Origin: Paludibacter sp.
GTDB lineage: Bacteria; Bacteroidota; Bacteroidia; Bacteroidales; Paludibacteraceae
Reading direction: 5' to 3'
Assembly (NCBI GenBank): GCA_017882285.1
Contig: JADGPS010000010.1
Span: forward strand, 1 to 57,041
DNA: 57,041 nt
The translations under genes and the position numbers were made by a program. Of this stretch, positions 7,274 to 16,631 are shown in pieces (position 1 is the stretch's first letter; each line of letters begins with the position of its first letter). The notes beneath the pieces were generated by a model. That model made no database searches and was not told the DNA's origin. It saw nothing but the letters and a program-made list of their open reading frames with translations.

Positions 7274-8092
7274 TTATTCCATCGAATATACGATATCTTT
7301 TACCCATTCCGCCCATTCAAGTGGTGTTTTCGATTTATCGAAAGTTTCCCATGGAATAGGTTTACCAATGCGTATAGTGAAATGTTTTCCTCTTTGTTTG
7401 TATAATTCATCTACCAGATACATCATTTCGATATTGAATTTTATTTTAAAAAACTTGCGAAGATTAGCCAAATTATAAAAGAAATTTGAGTTCCGACCTT
7501 CGAAATAAATAGGGACAATATCGCGTTGAAATTCAATAGATTTAGAAATAAAATTCTTTTTCCATTCCAAATCGAATATCTCCCCTTTTATTTTTCTCGA
7601 ACATATTCCTGCCGGATAAGTAAGTAGATGATTATCGGATTCATATAGTTTCTGCATCATTTTAGCATGTCCTTTGCTTTGCGAGCCCACTTTATTAACC
7701 GGAATAAACATTTCGCGTAACGGTTCAAGATTCATTAATATATCATTTGAAAAAAAACGAATTTTTCCATCGTATTCATTTCCAAGCAAATAACCCGTTG
7801 CAATACCATCTAATCCACCCAACGGATGATTACCTGCAAAAATATATTTCCCGTCTTTTGGAGGTAAATTTTCTTTTCCTTCAATATCGATAGTGACCTG
7901 AAAGTATTTAAGACCAGCTTCAATAAATTCCAGATTTTTCTTCCCGGGATTTTGGATAAAAAAATCATTTAAGTCTTTTTCATGAACAATTTTACGTAAG
8001 TAATTGACAATAAACCCCGGGACCTTTGTGTTCGGTGCTTTACTTTTCAATACGTTTGCAATATCAATCCTGAATGTTTTGTCTTTACTCAT
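7274..8092 (-). CDS. Lysophospholipid-type acyltransferase
   Basis: 272 aa from the ATG at 8090-8092; an upstream TTG at 8117-8119 is rejected because it sits in a good -7 box. The acyltransferase signature NHPLGGLDGI (NHx4D) lies about a third of the way in. It is followed by RFFSNDIL, FIPVNKVGSQSKG and a YPAGICSRKIKG segment that resembles the FPEG motif region of PlsC-like enzymes. The IVPIYFEGRNSNFFYNLANLRKFF segment is typical of Bacteroidetes hemolysin-type acyltransferases, which may act in ornithine- or glycine-lipid synthesis. Substrate not determined. Confidence 0.8.
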   Translation of the reverse strand: MSKDKTFRIDIANVLKSKAPNTKVPGFIVNYLRKIVHEKDLNDFFIQNPGKKNLEFIEAGLKYFQVTIDIEGKENLPPKDGKYIFAGNHPLGGLDGIATGYLLGNEYDGKIRFFSNDILMNLEPLREMFIPVNKVGSQSKGHAKMMQKLYESDNHLLTYPAGICSRKIKGEIFDLEWKKNFISKSIEFQRDIVPIYFEGRNSNFFYNLANLRKFFKIKFNIEMMYLVDELYKQRGKHFTIRIGKPIPWETFDKSKTPLEWAEWVKDIVYSME

Positions 8093-8116
8093 GCTCTTAT
8101 GTTTTTCTGTCTTGTG

Positions 8117-8124
8117 CAAATGTA
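8117..8124 (-). promoter_or_regulatory. -7 box of the acyltransferase/GNAT unit
   Basis: Minus-strand TACATTTG matches TAnnTTTG. No well-spaced TTTG was found upstream. Transcription would begin near 8110, which supports the ATG at 8092. Confidence 0.5.
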
Positions 8125-8313
8125 CGAAAAAGGTTTAAATTCCTAATGCCAAACCAATAAATATGAATTTTAATCGATTATTTCGGTTTAGAATATTTCG
8201 ATAACTTCGTAATATATTCCCCACTTTTCTTATTATTTTAATTTTTTTTATTTAGTAAAATTTTAAATAACTTTATATCAGCAATTTAATATAATTAGGA
8301 TGACAGAAATTGA

Positions 8314-8346
8314 TGTTGAAAACCTGTTGAAAACTTGTTTAAAATG
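8314..8346 (+). repeat. Three tandem 11-bp DnaA-box-like repeats
   Basis: TGTTGAAAACC (8314-8324), TGTTGAAAACT (8325-8335) and TGTTTAAAATG (8336-8346) are contiguous, so the boxes are about one helical turn apart. TGTTGAAAA differs at two positions from the DnaA-box complement TGTGGATAA. A further TGTTGATAA (8369-8377) differs at one. Whether DnaA binds here is unknown. Confidence 0.6.
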
Positions 8347-8384
8347 ATTGTTTTTAATGGCAATAAATTGTTGATAAATTTTTT

Positions 8385-8404
8385 GTGGGGAATAGTGGGG
8401 AATA
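8385..8404 (+). promoter_or_regulatory. MraZ-box-like operator upstream of mraZ
   Basis: Two tandem copies of GTGGGGAATA give TGGGG-N5-TGGGG (8386-8390 and 8396-8400), the spacing described for MraZ operators (TGGGN repeats separated by 5 nt). A weak -7 TACTTTTA lies at 8419-8426, so the repeats would overlap the -33 region and allow autorepression. The same 10-mer occurs inverted at 8215-8224. Confidence 0.7.
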
Positions 8405-8453
8405 TAAAATTAATTTCATACTTTTACCGTGTCAAAATTGAACTCAATTTATT

Positions 8454-8909
8454 ATGTCAACATTTATAGGTAAATACGAAGCAAAAACTGATATAAAGGG
8501 AAGAATTTTTATTCCTTCCGCTTATCGTAAATTGTTGTCTGAAGCTGAAAGAGAAAGAGTTGTTATGCGAAAGGATGCTGAAAATGATTGTTTGATTATT
8601 TTCCCGGAGCATGTTTGGAATGAAAAAGTGGAAGATTTTAAATCGAAATTGGACGAATGGAATCCAACAGACCAACTTTTGTTAATGCAATTTGTTTCGG
8701 ATGCCGAATGGTTGGATATTGATTCTCAGGGTCGTGTATTGATTTCGAAGAAAAATCTGCAGACAATTAACGTTGAAAATGCTGAAGTTTTATTTGTGGG
8801 AATGCTTGATCGGTTTGCGGTATGGAGCAAAACCCATTATGAACAAGCAAAGTTATCGACAGCTGATTTTGCAGCTTTATTGAAAGAGCGGATGATTAAG
8901 AAACAGTGA
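8454..8909 (+). CDS. mraZ: Transcriptional regulator MraZ
   Basis: 151 aa, the usual size, with two SpoVT/AbrB-like domains. The first, MSTFIGKYEAKTDIKGRIFIPSAYRK in the opening 30 residues, and the second, EWLDIDSQGRVLISKKNL (about residues 83-100), each show the family D-x-(K/Q)GR-(I/V) turn. MraZ forms a ring-shaped oligomer and represses the dcw operon that it heads. Here it is first in the cluster and preceded by TGGGG repeats. Its TGA stop lies within a CAGTGAACAGTTATCAG intergenic repeat (8904-8920) that recurs upstream of the MscS gene. Confidence 0.95.
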   Translation: MSTFIGKYEAKTDIKGRIFIPSAYRKLLSEAERERVVMRKDAENDCLIIFPEHVWNEKVEDFKSKLDEWNPTDQLLLMQFVSDAEWLDIDSQGRVLISKKNLQTINVENAEVLFVGMLDRFAVWSKTHYEQAKLSTADFAALLKERMIKKQ

Positions 8910-8937
8910 ACAGTTATCAGTTTAAAAATATAAATAA

Positions 8938-9852
8938 ATGACTGAACGAATTTACCATATTCCTGCATTATTAAATGAAACCATTGACGGATTGAATATT
9001 AAATCGGATGGCGTTTACGTGGATGTGACTTTTGGTGGTGGCGGTCATTCAAGGGAAATTTTGAAAAGATTAGGTAAGAATGGGAAGTTGTTTGGATTTG
9101 ATCAGGATGAAGATGCGCTTAAAAATGTAATTGATGATGAACGATTTATATTTGTAAGAAGCAATTTCAAGTATTTAAAAAATTTTCTTCGTTACCATAA
9201 TATAGAAAAAGTAGATGGCATTTTGGCTGATTTAGGCGTTTCGTCTCACCATTTTGATGAAGCTGAGCGTGGTTTCTCCTTTCGGTTTGACGGAGAATTG
9301 GATATGCGAATGAACACACAATCCCCTCTAACAGCAGCAGTTTTACTAAACAACTATTCCGAAGAAAAACTGGCTGATGTGTTTTATTTATACGGAGAAT
9401 TGCATAACTCCCGAAAAATTGCCAAAACAATTGTAAATGCCCGAGGGAAAGAGCCGTTTAAAAGAATTTTACCATTTATTGAAATACTGAAACCCTTTTT
9501 TGGACGCGAAAAGGAAAAGAAAGATATGGCCAGAGTTTTTCAGGCATTGCGGATTGAAGTAAATAAGGAAATGGATGTATTGAAATCGCTGCTGGAGCAA
9601 AGTCTGGAAGTATTGAACCCTGAAGGACGCTTGGTAGTTTTAACTTATCATTCACTCGAAGACAGGTTGGTGAAAAATTTTGTTCGCAGCGGTAATTTTG
9701 AAGGAAAAATAGAAAAAGACTTTTATGGAAACGTTCTTTCTCCTTTGAAAGGAATTAATAATAAGGTGATTATAGCCGATGATGCTGAAATAGAACGTAA
9801 TCCACGTGCACGAAGTGCAAAATTGAGAATTGCCGAAAAAAGAGTTAGTTAA
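8938..9852 (+). CDS. rsmH: 16S rRNA (cytosine-1402-N4)-methyltransferase
   Basis: 304 aa. RsmH (MraW) methylates N4 of C1402 in the 16S rRNA P-site using S-adenosylmethionine. YHIPALLNETIDGL at the N terminus, the SAM-binding VYVDVTFGGGGHSREIL (about residues 27-43), ADLGVSSHHFDEAERGFSFR and DMRMN motif, and the C-terminal VVLTYHSLEDRLVKNF and NPRARSAKLRIAEK are family hallmarks. It follows mraZ as the second gene of the dcw cluster. Confidence 0.96.
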   Translation: MTERIYHIPALLNETIDGLNIKSDGVYVDVTFGGGGHSREILKRLGKNGKLFGFDQDEDALKNVIDDERFIFVRSNFKYLKNFLRYHNIEKVDGILADLGVSSHHFDEAERGFSFRFDGELDMRMNTQSPLTAAVLLNNYSEEKLADVFYLYGELHNSRKIAKTIVNARGKEPFKRILPFIEILKPFFGREKEKKDMARVFQALRIEVNKEMDVLKSLLEQSLEVLNPEGRLVVLTYHSLEDRLVKNFVRSGNFEGKIEKDFYGNVLSPLKGINNKVIIADDAEIERNPRARSAKLRIAEKRVS

Positions 9853-9897
9853 TTTGTTAATCGGTTGATTCGTTAAATCGATAATTGTAAATAAAAG

Positions 9898-10287
9898 ATG
9901 TCTTGGTTTAAGAAAATAACAGATGCCATTCGTGGAAGCGAAGATTTCTCGGACATTAAGTCGAGCAAACTTCGTGATGTTCTGAATGGTAATATCCTGA
10001 CTAAAAAATTTTTCCAGAAACAATACGGCCTGTTGATAATGATAGCAGTTTTGACATTTTTTTACGTGGATAACCGGTATTATTGTGAAACACAATTGGC
10101 AAAAGAAATAGAAATGGAAAAGAAAATTCAGGATGCAAAATATGAATCATTGACTATATCAGCCGAATTAATGCAAATCAGCCGGCAATCCAATGTATTT
10201 AAAATGGTGAATGATAGTGGATTAAATTTGATTGAAACAATTTCACCTCCAATTGTAATAGAAGACAGCATTCCAAAAAATAAATGA
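9898..10287 (+). CDS. ftsL: FtsL-like cell division protein
   Basis: 129 aa small bitopic membrane protein: a cytoplasmic N terminus of about 42 residues, one transmembrane segment at about 43-57, and a periplasmic coiled-coil-prone region (LAKEIEMEKKIQDAKYESLTI). The sequence itself is weakly conserved, so the call rests mainly on size, topology and position between rsmH and the division PBP. FtsL pairs with FtsB to recruit and activate the FtsW/PBP septal synthase. The last 4 nt overlap the start of the next gene (ATGA), indicating translational coupling. Confidence 0.85.
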   Translation: MSWFKKITDAIRGSEDFSDIKSSKLRDVLNGNILTKKFFQKQYGLLIMIAVLTFFYVDNRYYCETQLAKEIEMEKKIQDAKYESLTISAELMQISRQSNVFKMVNDSGLNLIETISPPIVIEDSIPKNK

Positions 10288-12419
10288 CAGACAAACGAAA
10301 AAATATTGTCCTACGGTTTGGCATAGTTTATACAATTATATGCTTATCGTTTGTTGCCGTTCTCTACAGAATTGTCAAAATACAATTTGTTGAAAGAGAC
10401 AAATGGATGGCACTTGCTGCCCATGCCATTAAAACTGATATTGTTGTAAAGCCAAATAGAGGGAATATTTATGCCTGCGATGGCAGATTAATGGCAAGTT
10501 CCATTCCGACATATTATGTATACATGGATTTGCGCATACCGGCTTTACATGAAAAGAACGGGAAACTTTTCAGTGAAAATATTGATTCGTTAGCCATTTA
10601 TTTATCAAGCTTTTTTCGCGATAAAACGGCTTATGAATACAAAACTAATCTTATAAAAGCATTTGATACCGGAATTGGAGAATTCCAATTATATCCGAAA
10701 CGAATATCTTATGCTCAACTCAAACAACTTAAAACCTTACCTCTTTTTAGGTTAGGAAGGTATAAAAGCGGACTAATTGCCAAAGAATACTTTAGAAGAG
10801 TCCGGCCATTTGGCTCATTAGCTTCGCGTACAATCGGCGATATCTATCCCGACGAAGCAAAGGGTGGTAAAAGTGGAATTGAAAAAAGTTTTAATGCCAA
10901 TTTATTAGGCACTTCGGGTATTTCTATTCGTCAAAAAGTGGCTAACACTTATATGGAAACGGTTCAGGTTGAGCCGATAGACGGAATGGATATTACCACA
11001 ACAATTGATGTAGACTTGCAAGATATTGCAGAAAAAGCATTAATTGATGGTGTTCGTGAATTTGATGCTGCCGAAGGTTGTGCTATTTTAATGGAGGTTC
11101 ATTCCGGTGAAGTGAAAGCCATCGTAAATATGCAAAGAAACAAGGATGGAAGTTATTCCGAAAACAGAAATGGAGCAGTTTCTGACATGACAGAGCCGGG
11201 TTCCACTTTCAAAGTAGTTTCCTTGATGGCGGCTTTAGACGATGGAAGAGTAAAAATCACGGATACGATAAATACGTATAATGGTCAGTATAAATTTGGC
11301 AATAGAACCATGAATGATCACAACGCAAATCATGGTGGATTTCATAAAATAACGTTGGCGCAGGCAATTTACGGTTCATCAAATATCGGAGTTTCTCGTA
11401 CAATAGTAAAAGCTTACGGACGAAACCCTGCTGAATTTGTCGATAAGTTGTATGCCATGAAATTGAATGAACGCATGAACATTGAGTTGCCAGGTGCAGC
11501 GGCTCCGTTTATTCGTCATCCGCATGATAAATCACACGAATGGTCAAATACTACATTGCCGTGGATGTCAGTTGGTTATGAAACTCAAATACCTCCAATT
11601 TACACCTTGGCATTTTATAATTCAATTGCAAATGATGGAAAACTTATTCGACCTTTTTTTGTTAAATCAATCAGCAGAAATGGACAGATTATAAAAGAGT
11701 TCAAAACCGAAGTGATAAATCCAGCTATATGTAAACCAAGTACTTTGAGAGATGTTCGTTTTACGTTGTTGGGAGTGGTAGAGGATAAAATGGGTACTGG
11801 CAAAAATGTTCGATCAAAATATGTGCGTATAGCCGGAAAATCGGGAACAGCACAAATTTCACAAGGAAAAGAAGGTTATAAAGTTGGAGGTACAAAACAT
11901 CAGGTAGCATTTTGTGGATATTTCCCTTACGAAAATCCAATGTATACCTGTATTGTTGTAATGCGCGAACCGAGTATCGGTTCTGCATCGGGAGGACACA
12001 TGAGCGGATCGGTATTTAAAAATATTGCCGAACGTGCGATGGCTTTGAATTCTAATAGAAAACCCGCTCATTTACAACCAGATTCAACAGAAATTAATAA
12101 TCTGTCACCTGAAACAAAAGTTGGATATTATAAAGCTCTGCAAACGGTAATGGCAAATTTACAATTACCATTAGCTTCAAATTCAACCGATTGGGTTAAG
12201 ACCTTTATAAATGAAAATAAAACACAAGTTCAATCGATTACCGTTTCAAAAAATGTTATTCCAAATTTAACCGGCATGGGAGCTAAAGATGCTGTTTTTA
12301 TACTTGAAAATATGGGATTAAACATTCAGGTTTTTGGTCGCGGAAAGGTAATTTCACAAGATCTGAAACCCGGAACAATTGCCAGGAAAGGAAATTCTGT
12401 TCAGATTAATCTTGAATAA
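10284..12419 (+). CDS. ftsI: Septal penicillin-binding protein with C-terminal PASTA domain
   Basis: 711 aa class B PBP, the transpeptidase cross-linking septal peptidoglycan. Order: one N-terminal membrane anchor (about residues 9-29), a non-catalytic dimerisation domain, a transpeptidase domain with PGSTFK (SxxK, about 306-310), SSN (SxN, about 364) and KSGTA (KTG-type, about 518), then a PASTA domain from about residue 652. PASTA tails are usual in Bacteroidetes and Gram-positive PBPs but absent from E. coli FtsI. It lies between ftsL and murE in the dcw cluster. Confidence 0.93.
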   Translation: MTDKRKNIVLRFGIVYTIICLSFVAVLYRIVKIQFVERDKWMALAAHAIKTDIVVKPNRGNIYACDGRLMASSIPTYYVYMDLRIPALHEKNGKLFSENIDSLAIYLSSFFRDKTAYEYKTNLIKAFDTGIGEFQLYPKRISYAQLKQLKTLPLFRLGRYKSGLIAKEYFRRVRPFGSLASRTIGDIYPDEAKGGKSGIEKSFNANLLGTSGISIRQKVANTYMETVQVEPIDGMDITTTIDVDLQDIAEKALIDGVREFDAAEGCAILMEVHSGEVKAIVNMQRNKDGSYSENRNGAVSDMTEPGSTFKVVSLMAALDDGRVKITDTINTYNGQYKFGNRTMNDHNANHGGFHKITLAQAIYGSSNIGVSRTIVKAYGRNPAEFVDKLYAMKLNERMNIELPGAAAPFIRHPHDKSHEWSNTTLPWMSVGYETQIPPIYTLAFYNSIANDGKLIRPFFVKSISRNGQIIKEFKTEVINPAICKPSTLRDVRFTLLGVVEDKMGTGKNVRSKYVRIAGKSGTAQISQGKEGYKVGGTKHQVAFCGYFPYENPMYTCIVVMREPSIGSASGGHMSGSVFKNIAERAMALNSNRKPAHLQPDSTEINNLSPETKVGYYKALQTVMANLQLPLASNSTDWVKTFINENKTQVQSITVSKNVIPNLTGMGAKDAVFILENMGLNIQVFGRGKVISQDLKPGTIARKGNSVQINLE

Positions 12420-12452
12420 ATCAATTTGTTACGAAAATATAAATTGACGAAT

Positions 12453-13898
12453 ATGATATTAGACGATATATTGCAAAATGTGATTCTTCAAAAAACAATT
12501 GGAGAAACTGAAATCGAAATAAATGGAATTCAGTTTGATTCACGTAAAGTAGAATCAAAATGTGTATTTATTGCTACGAAAGGAACAGCGTCTGATGGTC
12601 ACCAATTTATACAAATGGCTATTGAAAAAGGAGCTGTAGCAATTGTTTGTGAGGAAATTCCGGTAGAAATAAATCCGAAAATAACTTATATCAAAGTTGA
12701 AAACAGCTCGGATGCTTTAGGAAAAATGGCATCGGCATGGTTCGGTTTTCCATCTTCTCAACTAATTTTAGTCGGAGTAACAGGAACAAATGGCAAAACT
12801 ACGATAGCCACCTTGTTATATCAACTTTTCCGTCAACTTGGACATAAAGCAGGTTTGCTTTCTACAGTTTGCAATTATGTCGATGATTCAGCAGTTGAAG
12901 CAACTCATACGACACCTGACGCATTAGCATTGAACGAATTATTGAAACAAATGGTTGATGCAGGTTGTGAATATGCTTTTATGGAAGTCAGCTCGCATTC
13001 AATTGACCAACGTCGCATCGCCGGATTGGAATTCGGCGGTGGAATTTTTACGAATATTACCCGCGATCATATTGATTATCACCTTACTTTCGAAAATTAC
13101 CTGAAAGCAAAAAAACAATTTTTTGATGAACTCCCGGCTGATGCTTTTGCACTTACCAATGCTGATGACAAAAACGGTTTGGTGATGCTTCAAAACTCAA
13201 AAGCAAAAAAATATACTTATTCGCTTCGTGGAATGGCCGATTTCAAAACACGGATTCTTGAACATGGCTTTGAAGGTATGTTGCTTGATATGAATGATAA
13301 AGAAGTGAATGTATCATTTATCGGGAAATTCAATGCCAGTAATTTGTCTGCAGTATTTGGTGCTGCAGTCTTGCTTGGTCAGGATGAATTGGAGGTTTTA
13401 CGTATAATAAGTTCATTAAAATCAGTTTCGGGTCGTTTCGAAACATTCCATGCGCCTTCGGGTTACACGGCTATTGTTGATTATGCTCATACTCCGGATG
13501 CTCTGACAAATGTCATTGGAACAATCAACCAAATTTTACAAGGGAACGGACGATTGATTACAGTTGTTGGGTGTGGCGGAAATCGTGACAAAGGAAAACG
13601 CCCGATGATGGCTCGCGAAGCAGTGAACGGAAGCTGGAAAGCTATTCTGACATCCGATAATCCTCGTTTTGAAGAACCCCTGGATATTTTGAATGATATG
13701 TTGGCAGGACTTGATCCGGTTCAAAAAGCAAAAAGTCTGACCATTGTCAATCGTCATGAAGCCATAAAAACAGCTTGTGCATTGGCACAACCGGGCGACG
13801 TGGTTTTAGTTGCCGGCAAAGGGCATGAAGATTATCAAATTATTCAAGGAGTTAAACATCATTTCGATGACCGCGAAGAAGTGAAAGCTTGCTTTTAG
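12453..13898 (+). CDS. murE: UDP-MurNAc-tripeptide synthetase (meso-DAP adding)
   Basis: 481 aa from the ATG at 12453; an in-frame TTG at 12426 would add nine residues not expected in the family. It adds meso-diaminopimelate to UDP-MurNAc-L-Ala-D-Glu in the cytosol. The ATP-binding loop [13 protein letters not shown] is near residue 107. [13 protein letters not shown] and the carbamylated-lysine region follow. The DNPRFEEP motif (about 401) is the one associated with meso-DAP rather than lysine specificity, consistent with dapB in this window. C-terminal GKGHEDYQ is conserved. Confidence 0.96.
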   Translation: MILDDILQNVILQKTIGETEIEINGIQFDSRKVESKCVFIATKGTASDGHQFIQMAIEKGAVAIVCEEIPVEINPKITYIKVENSSDALGKMASAWFGFPSSQLILVGVTGTNGKTTIATLLYQLFRQLGHKAGLLSTVCNYVDDSAVEATHTTPDALALNELLKQMVDAGCEYAFMEVSSHSIDQRRIAGLEFGGGIFTNITRDHIDYHLTFENYLKAKKQFFDELPADAFALTNADDKNGLVMLQNSKAKKYTYSLRGMADFKTRILEHGFEGMLLDMNDKEVNVSFIGKFNASNLSAVFGAAVLLGQDELEVLRIISSLKSVSGRFETFHAPSGYTAIVDYAHTPDALTNVIGTINQILQGNGRLITVVGCGGNRDKGKRPMMAREAVNGSWKAILTSDNPRFEEPLDILNDMLAGLDPVQKAKSLTIVNRHEAIKTACALAQPGDVVLVAGKGHEDYQIIQGVKHHFDDREEVKACF

Positions 13899-13967
13899 AT
13901 AGTTAATTAGTTGATTAGTTAATTTGTTCGACAGAATTGTAAATTTATAAATTGTAAATAAAAAAAT

Positions 13968-15233
13968 ATGCTGTACCATTTATTCCAATATTTAGAAAAA
14001 ATAATCATTTTCCCCGGTGTTCATTTATTCAATTATATTTCTTTCAGAACCGGGTTGGCGTTTATTTTGGCATTGTTGCTTTCGACCATGTTTGGACGAA
14101 GTATCATTGATTATTTGCAAAAAAAACAAATTGGTGAAAACATTCGCGACTTGGGTCTCGAAGGACAAATGAGCAAAAAAGGCACACCAACAATGGGTGG
14201 AATTATTATCATAATTGCCATTCTGGGACCTACACTTTTGTTGGCAAATCTGACCAATATCTATGTCATTTTGATGTTGATTACGACTGTCTGGTTAGGT
14301 TTAATCGGATTTTTGGACGATTATATTAAAGTTTTTCTCAAAAATAAAGAAGGATTAAGTGGTCGCTTTAAAATTGTTGGACAAGTTGGTTTGGGACTAA
14401 TTGTTGGAATGACCATGTATTTAAGCTCTGATATTGTAATCCGAGAAAATAAAGAAGTAAAAGGTGAAACTCATCGGGTAGAAAATGTGCTTTATTCAAA
14501 ACATAATATAAAATCTACCAAAACAACTATTCCTTTTGTAAAAAATAATAATTTAAACTATGCTGATGCTTTCAAATGGGCAGGCGTAAAAGCTCAGAGA
14601 TATGGGTGGATTTTATTTGTTTTAGTTGCTATTTTTATTGTAACTGCGATTTCGAACGGTGCTAATCTGACAGATGGTTTGGATGGTTTGGCAACAGGTT
14701 CTTCGGCAATTATGGGGGTTATTCTGGGTATATTGGCTTATGTGTCGGGTAATGTCAATTATGCCGGATACCTGAATATCATGTATTTACCCGGAACCGG
14801 CGAGTTGTTGGTGTTTGCCGGAGCATTTATCGGTGCAACCATTGGATTTTTGTGGTACAATGCCTTCCCTGCTCAGGTATTTATGGGTGATACAGGAAGT
14901 TTGACGTTGGGGGGAATTATAGCCGTTTTTGCTATTGCCATCCGGAAAGAATTGTTGATTCCTATTTTATGTGGTGTTTTTATTGTCGAAAATTTGTCAG
15001 TAGTGTTACAAGTTGGTTATTTTAAATTTACCAGGAAACGTTTAGGAGAAGGTAAGCGAATTTTTAAAATGACTCCTTTGCATCACCATTATCAAAAAGC
15101 CGGTAATTCAGGCATTCAAGCTTTATTCCAACGACCAATGCAAGCTATGCCTGAATCGAAAATTGTGATTCGGTTCTGGATTGTGGGAATTATTTTGGCA
15201 GCAATTACAATTATAACATTGAAGATTAGGTAG
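13968..15233 (+). CDS. mraY: Phospho-MurNAc-pentapeptide translocase
   Basis: 421 aa polytopic inner-membrane enzyme that makes lipid I from UDP-MurNAc-pentapeptide and undecaprenyl phosphate. Visible motifs are KKGTPTMGG, the catalytic [33 protein letters not shown] and [12 protein letters not shown]. It is longer than the approximately 360 aa of E. coli because of an extra hydrophilic loop of about 55 residues ([17 protein letters not shown] onward), a form common in Bacteroidetes. It lies between murE and murD, 2 nt ahead of murD. Confidence 0.96.
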   Translation: MLYHLFQYLEKIIIFPGVHLFNYISFRTGLAFILALLLSTMFGRSIIDYLQKKQIGENIRDLGLEGQMSKKGTPTMGGIIIIIAILGPTLLLANLTNIYVILMLITTVWLGLIGFLDDYIKVFLKNKEGLSGRFKIVGQVGLGLIVGMTMYLSSDIVIRENKEVKGETHRVENVLYSKHNIKSTKTTIPFVKNNNLNYADAFKWAGVKAQRYGWILFVLVAIFIVTAISNGANLTDGLDGLATGSSAIMGVILGILAYVSGNVNYAGYLNIMYLPGTGELLVFAGAFIGATIGFLWYNAFPAQVFMGDTGSLTLGGIIAVFAIAIRKELLIPILCGVFIVENLSVVLQVGYFKFTRKRLGEGKRIFKMTPLHHHYQKAGNSGIQALFQRPMQAMPESKIVIRFWIVGIILAAITIITLKIR

Positions 15234-15235
15234 GA

Positions 15236-16570
15236 ATGAAAAGAATAGTAGTTTTAGGTGGAGGTGAAAGTGGTGTGGGAGCAGCTGTTTTGGCAAAAAA
15301 GCAGGGCTTTGAGGTGTTTCTTTCCGATTTGTCGGAAATAAAACCTGAATATAAACTGTTGTTGGATAAATATGAAATAGCCCGGGAAGAAAAACAACAT
15401 AGCGAGGAGTTGATTTTGAATGCTGATGAAGTAATTAAAAGTCCCGGAATCCCTGATAAAGCTCCCTTAATCAAGAAATTGCATGCACAGCGAACGCCGA
15501 TAATTTCTGAAATTGAATTTGCCGGACGATACACGAAAGCCAAGATGATTTGCATTACCGGTAGCAATGGAAAAACCACCACCACCATGTTGGTGTATCA
15601 TATTTTGAAAAATGCAGGACTGAATGTGGGCTTAGCCGGAAATGTGGGACAAAGTCTGGCATTACAGGTGGCAAATGATTCGTTCGATTATTATGTGGTA
15701 GAACTGAGTAGTTTTCAGTTAGATGGCATGACTGAATTCAAAGCGGATATTGCTATTTTATTGAATATTACACCCGATCATTTGGATCGTTATGATTATA
15801 ATTTTCAGAATTATGTAGATTCTAAATTCCGTATCACGCAAAATCAAAAGGTAGAAGACGCCTTCATTTTTTGGGAAAATGATCCGGTGATAAAGGCTGA
15901 ACTGGCAAAACGCAATATTCAATCGACCCTTTATCCGTTTGCCATTGAACGCTCTGAAAAAACAAAAGCATTTATCGAAAACGATGAATTAATTTTTCAA
16001 TCTTTAAAATCTCTATTTACTATGCCAACAAAAGAATTAGCTTTGAAAGGTATGCATAATACCTACAATTCAATGGCCGCCGGATTAGCAGCTTCTATTG
16101 TAAATGTTCGTAAAGAGAGTATCCGTCAATCTTTGCAGGATTTTCAGGGAGTTGAACACCGTTTGGAATATGTTGCAACGGTAAAAAATGTGCGTTTCAT
16201 CAATGATTCGAAAGCAACCAATGTGAATTCGTGCTGGTATGCGCTTCAAAGTATGAAAACGCCTGTAATACTTATTTTGGGTGGAACTGACAAAGGAAAT
16301 GATTATTCTGAAATAGAAGAGTTGGTTATAGCCAACGTAAAAGGACTGATTTTTATGGGTTTGGATAATTCTCCATTGCATAAATTTTTTGATGGGAAAA
16401 TAACTAATATTATCGATGTACAATCGATGGAAGATGCTGTGAAAACGGCTTACAAAATGGCGAATGAAGGTGAAACCGTTTTACTTTCGCCTTGTTGCGC
16501 CAGTTTTGATTTGTTTAAAAACTACGAAGACAGAGGAAATCAGTTTAAAAACTGCGTAAGAAACCTTTAA
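15236..16570 (+). CDS. murD: UDP-MurNAc-L-alanine:D-glutamate ligase
   Basis: 444 aa. It adds D-glutamate to UDP-MurNAc-L-Ala. The N-terminal VVLGGGESGVGAAVLAKKQG binds the UDP moiety. ITGSNGKTTTTMLVYH (about residues 106-121) is the ATP loop. LLNITPDHLDRYDYNFQNY is the conserved Mur-ligase central motif, and FINDSKATNVNSCWYAL is the C-terminal domain entry. It starts 2 nt after mraY, with strong translational linkage. Confidence 0.96.
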   Translation: MKRIVVLGGGESGVGAAVLAKKQGFEVFLSDLSEIKPEYKLLLDKYEIAREEKQHSEELILNADEVIKSPGIPDKAPLIKKLHAQRTPIISEIEFAGRYTKAKMICITGSNGKTTTTMLVYHILKNAGLNVGLAGNVGQSLALQVANDSFDYYVVELSSFQLDGMTEFKADIAILLNITPDHLDRYDYNFQNYVDSKFRITQNQKVEDAFIFWENDPVIKAELAKRNIQSTLYPFAIERSEKTKAFIENDELIFQSLKSLFTMPTKELALKGMHNTYNSMAAGLAASIVNVRKESIRQSLQDFQGVEHRLEYVATVKNVRFINDSKATNVNSCWYALQSMKTPVILILGGTDKGNDYSEIEELVIANVKGLIFMGLDNSPLHKFFDGKITNIIDVQSMEDAVKTAYKMANEGETVLLSPCCASFDLFKNYEDRGNQFKNCVRNL

Positions 16571-16631
16571 GTTGTTTTTAGTTAATGAATTTGGAATCAA
16601 TTTCGAGAATTTCAAAAACTTTTAATAACAC

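Larger units (their letters stand above)
8093..8453. other. 361-bp gene-free regulatory region between divergent units
   Basis: No coding region is supported. It separates the minus-strand acyltransferase unit from the plus-strand dcw cluster. Contents: the acyltransferase -7 box, one inverted GTGGGGAATA copy (8215-8224), an AT-rich tract (about 8225-8300), three tandem 11-bp TGTTGAAAAC-like repeats (8314-8346), a TGTTGATAA box (8369-8377), and two tandem GTGGGGAATA repeats (8385-8404). Confidence 0.8.
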
